Below, in pieces: positions 7,559 to 7,852 of a DNA stretch of 7,852 nt. The first letter of the stretch is position 1; every line of letters starts with the position of its first letter. Origin of the DNA: Bacteroidales bacterium (GTDB taxonomy: Bacteria > Bacteroidota > Bacteroidia > Bacteroidales > JALTDM01); NCBI GenBank assembly GCA_026996635.1, contig JALWKH010000041.1, forward strand, positions 1-7,852, read 5' to 3'. The translations under genes were made by a program, and so were the position numbers. The notes under the pieces were generated by a model, which was not told the DNA's origin, did not search any database, and was given only the letters and a program-made list of their open reading frames with translations.

Positions 7559-7586
7559 TTTGCTAATGTGATAATTTGTTAATTTT
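7555..7586. repeat. Tandem octamer, four units, overlapping the pepP stop
   Basis: Four consecutive 8-nt units read ATAATTTG, CTAATGTG, ATAATTTG and TTAATTTT, with consensus nTAATkTG. Units 1 and 3 are identical, and the last unit departs only at its final base. The pepP TAA (7556-7558) lies inside the first unit. The units contain too little G+C to be a terminator. Confidence 0.6.
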
Positions 7587-7620
7587 AAATTGTGTCGACT
7601 TATAAACATTATCCAGAAAA

Positions 7621-7650
7621 TTCTTTCTGAACTTGCTTCAGAATCTCATT
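7621..7650. repeat. REP-like palindromic extragenic element
   Basis: TTCTGAA (7625-7631), CTTGC and TTCAGAA (7637-7643) form a perfect 7-bp hairpin with a 5-nt loop, followed by TCTCA. From memory this closely resembles a palindrome family dispersed between genes in many Bacteroidota genomes (TTCTGAAC-TTGTTTCAG type, followed by ATCTC). Only one copy is in the window, so its repeated nature is inferred. Confidence 0.5.
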
Positions 7651-7694
7651 TGTTTCTAAATCTTTTAACTTCCAATAAATGTATTGCGTAAAAC

Positions 7695-7721
7695 AAAAAA
7701 AGGCCGCCGGTTTGGCGACCT
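7695..7721 (-). terminator. Rho-independent terminator of the rRNA operon
   Basis: On the minus strand AGGTCGCC (7721-7714) pairs with GGCGGCCT (7708-7701), 8 bp with one G-T wobble and a 5-nt loop. The following T-run is the complement of the A's at 7695-7700. It lies 18 nt past the 5S 3' end. Confidence 0.9.
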
Positions 7722-7738
7722 CTTTGGTTTAATAAAGA

Positions 7739-7844
<106 letters not shown>

Positions 7845-7852
7845 TAAAATTT

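Noticed and set aside
7609..7728. Minus-strand open stretch whose translation includes LETNEILKQVQKEFSG
   Set aside because: It looks coding at first sight, but it has no start codon and runs through the rRNA terminator. The EILKQVQ part is what the REP-like palindrome gives when translated, so it is read as a repeat and not a gene remnant.

Overview
The window looks like ordinary chromosome from an AT-rich member of the Bacteroidota. Three things point there. The visible promoters match the phylum's -7 element (TAnnTTTG). Start codons generally lack a usable Shine-Dalgarno sequence. The succinate dehydrogenase is the three-gene b558 (CAB) type with a long flavoprotein. No genus can be fixed from this much sequence.

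Layout, left to right. Positions 1-90 hold the last 29 codons of mnmE (tRNA U34 modification GTPase, + strand), followed by a weak hairpin and T-run. Positions 259-2478 (+) encode a quinol-type nitric oxide reductase as a stand-alone transcription unit, with its own -7 box and a strong terminator. A minus-strand tRNA with anticodon CAT (2589-2662) follows, with its own -7 box and terminator. The sdhCAB operon runs leftward from 6227 to 2832 and ends in a strong hairpin terminator. It shares a short divergent promoter region (6228-6325) with pepP, an M24B aminopeptidase P gene on the + strand (6326-7558). The right edge holds the 5S rRNA gene on the minus strand (the distal end of an rRNA operon lying mostly beyond the window) and its terminator. 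Between pepP and that terminator lie a small octamer repeat and a REP-like palindrome.

Functional links: NorB and SdhCAB are both membrane modules that exchange electrons with the quinone pool, presumably menaquinone. NorB would draw electrons from quinol to reduce NO to N2O. SdhCAB would either feed quinone from succinate or reduce fumarate. No NirK/NirS, NosZ, NO-responsive regulator or accessory nor gene is in view, so NO detoxification is at least as likely as denitrification. mnmE, the tRNA, 5S rRNA and pepP are housekeeping genes.

No wholly new system is visible. The points most worth a second look are a divergent active-site neighbourhood in NorB, a tandem octamer and a REP-like palindrome after pepP, two -7 boxes that abut head to head between sdhC and pepP, and a 5S-tail sequence repeated in the rRNA terminator.
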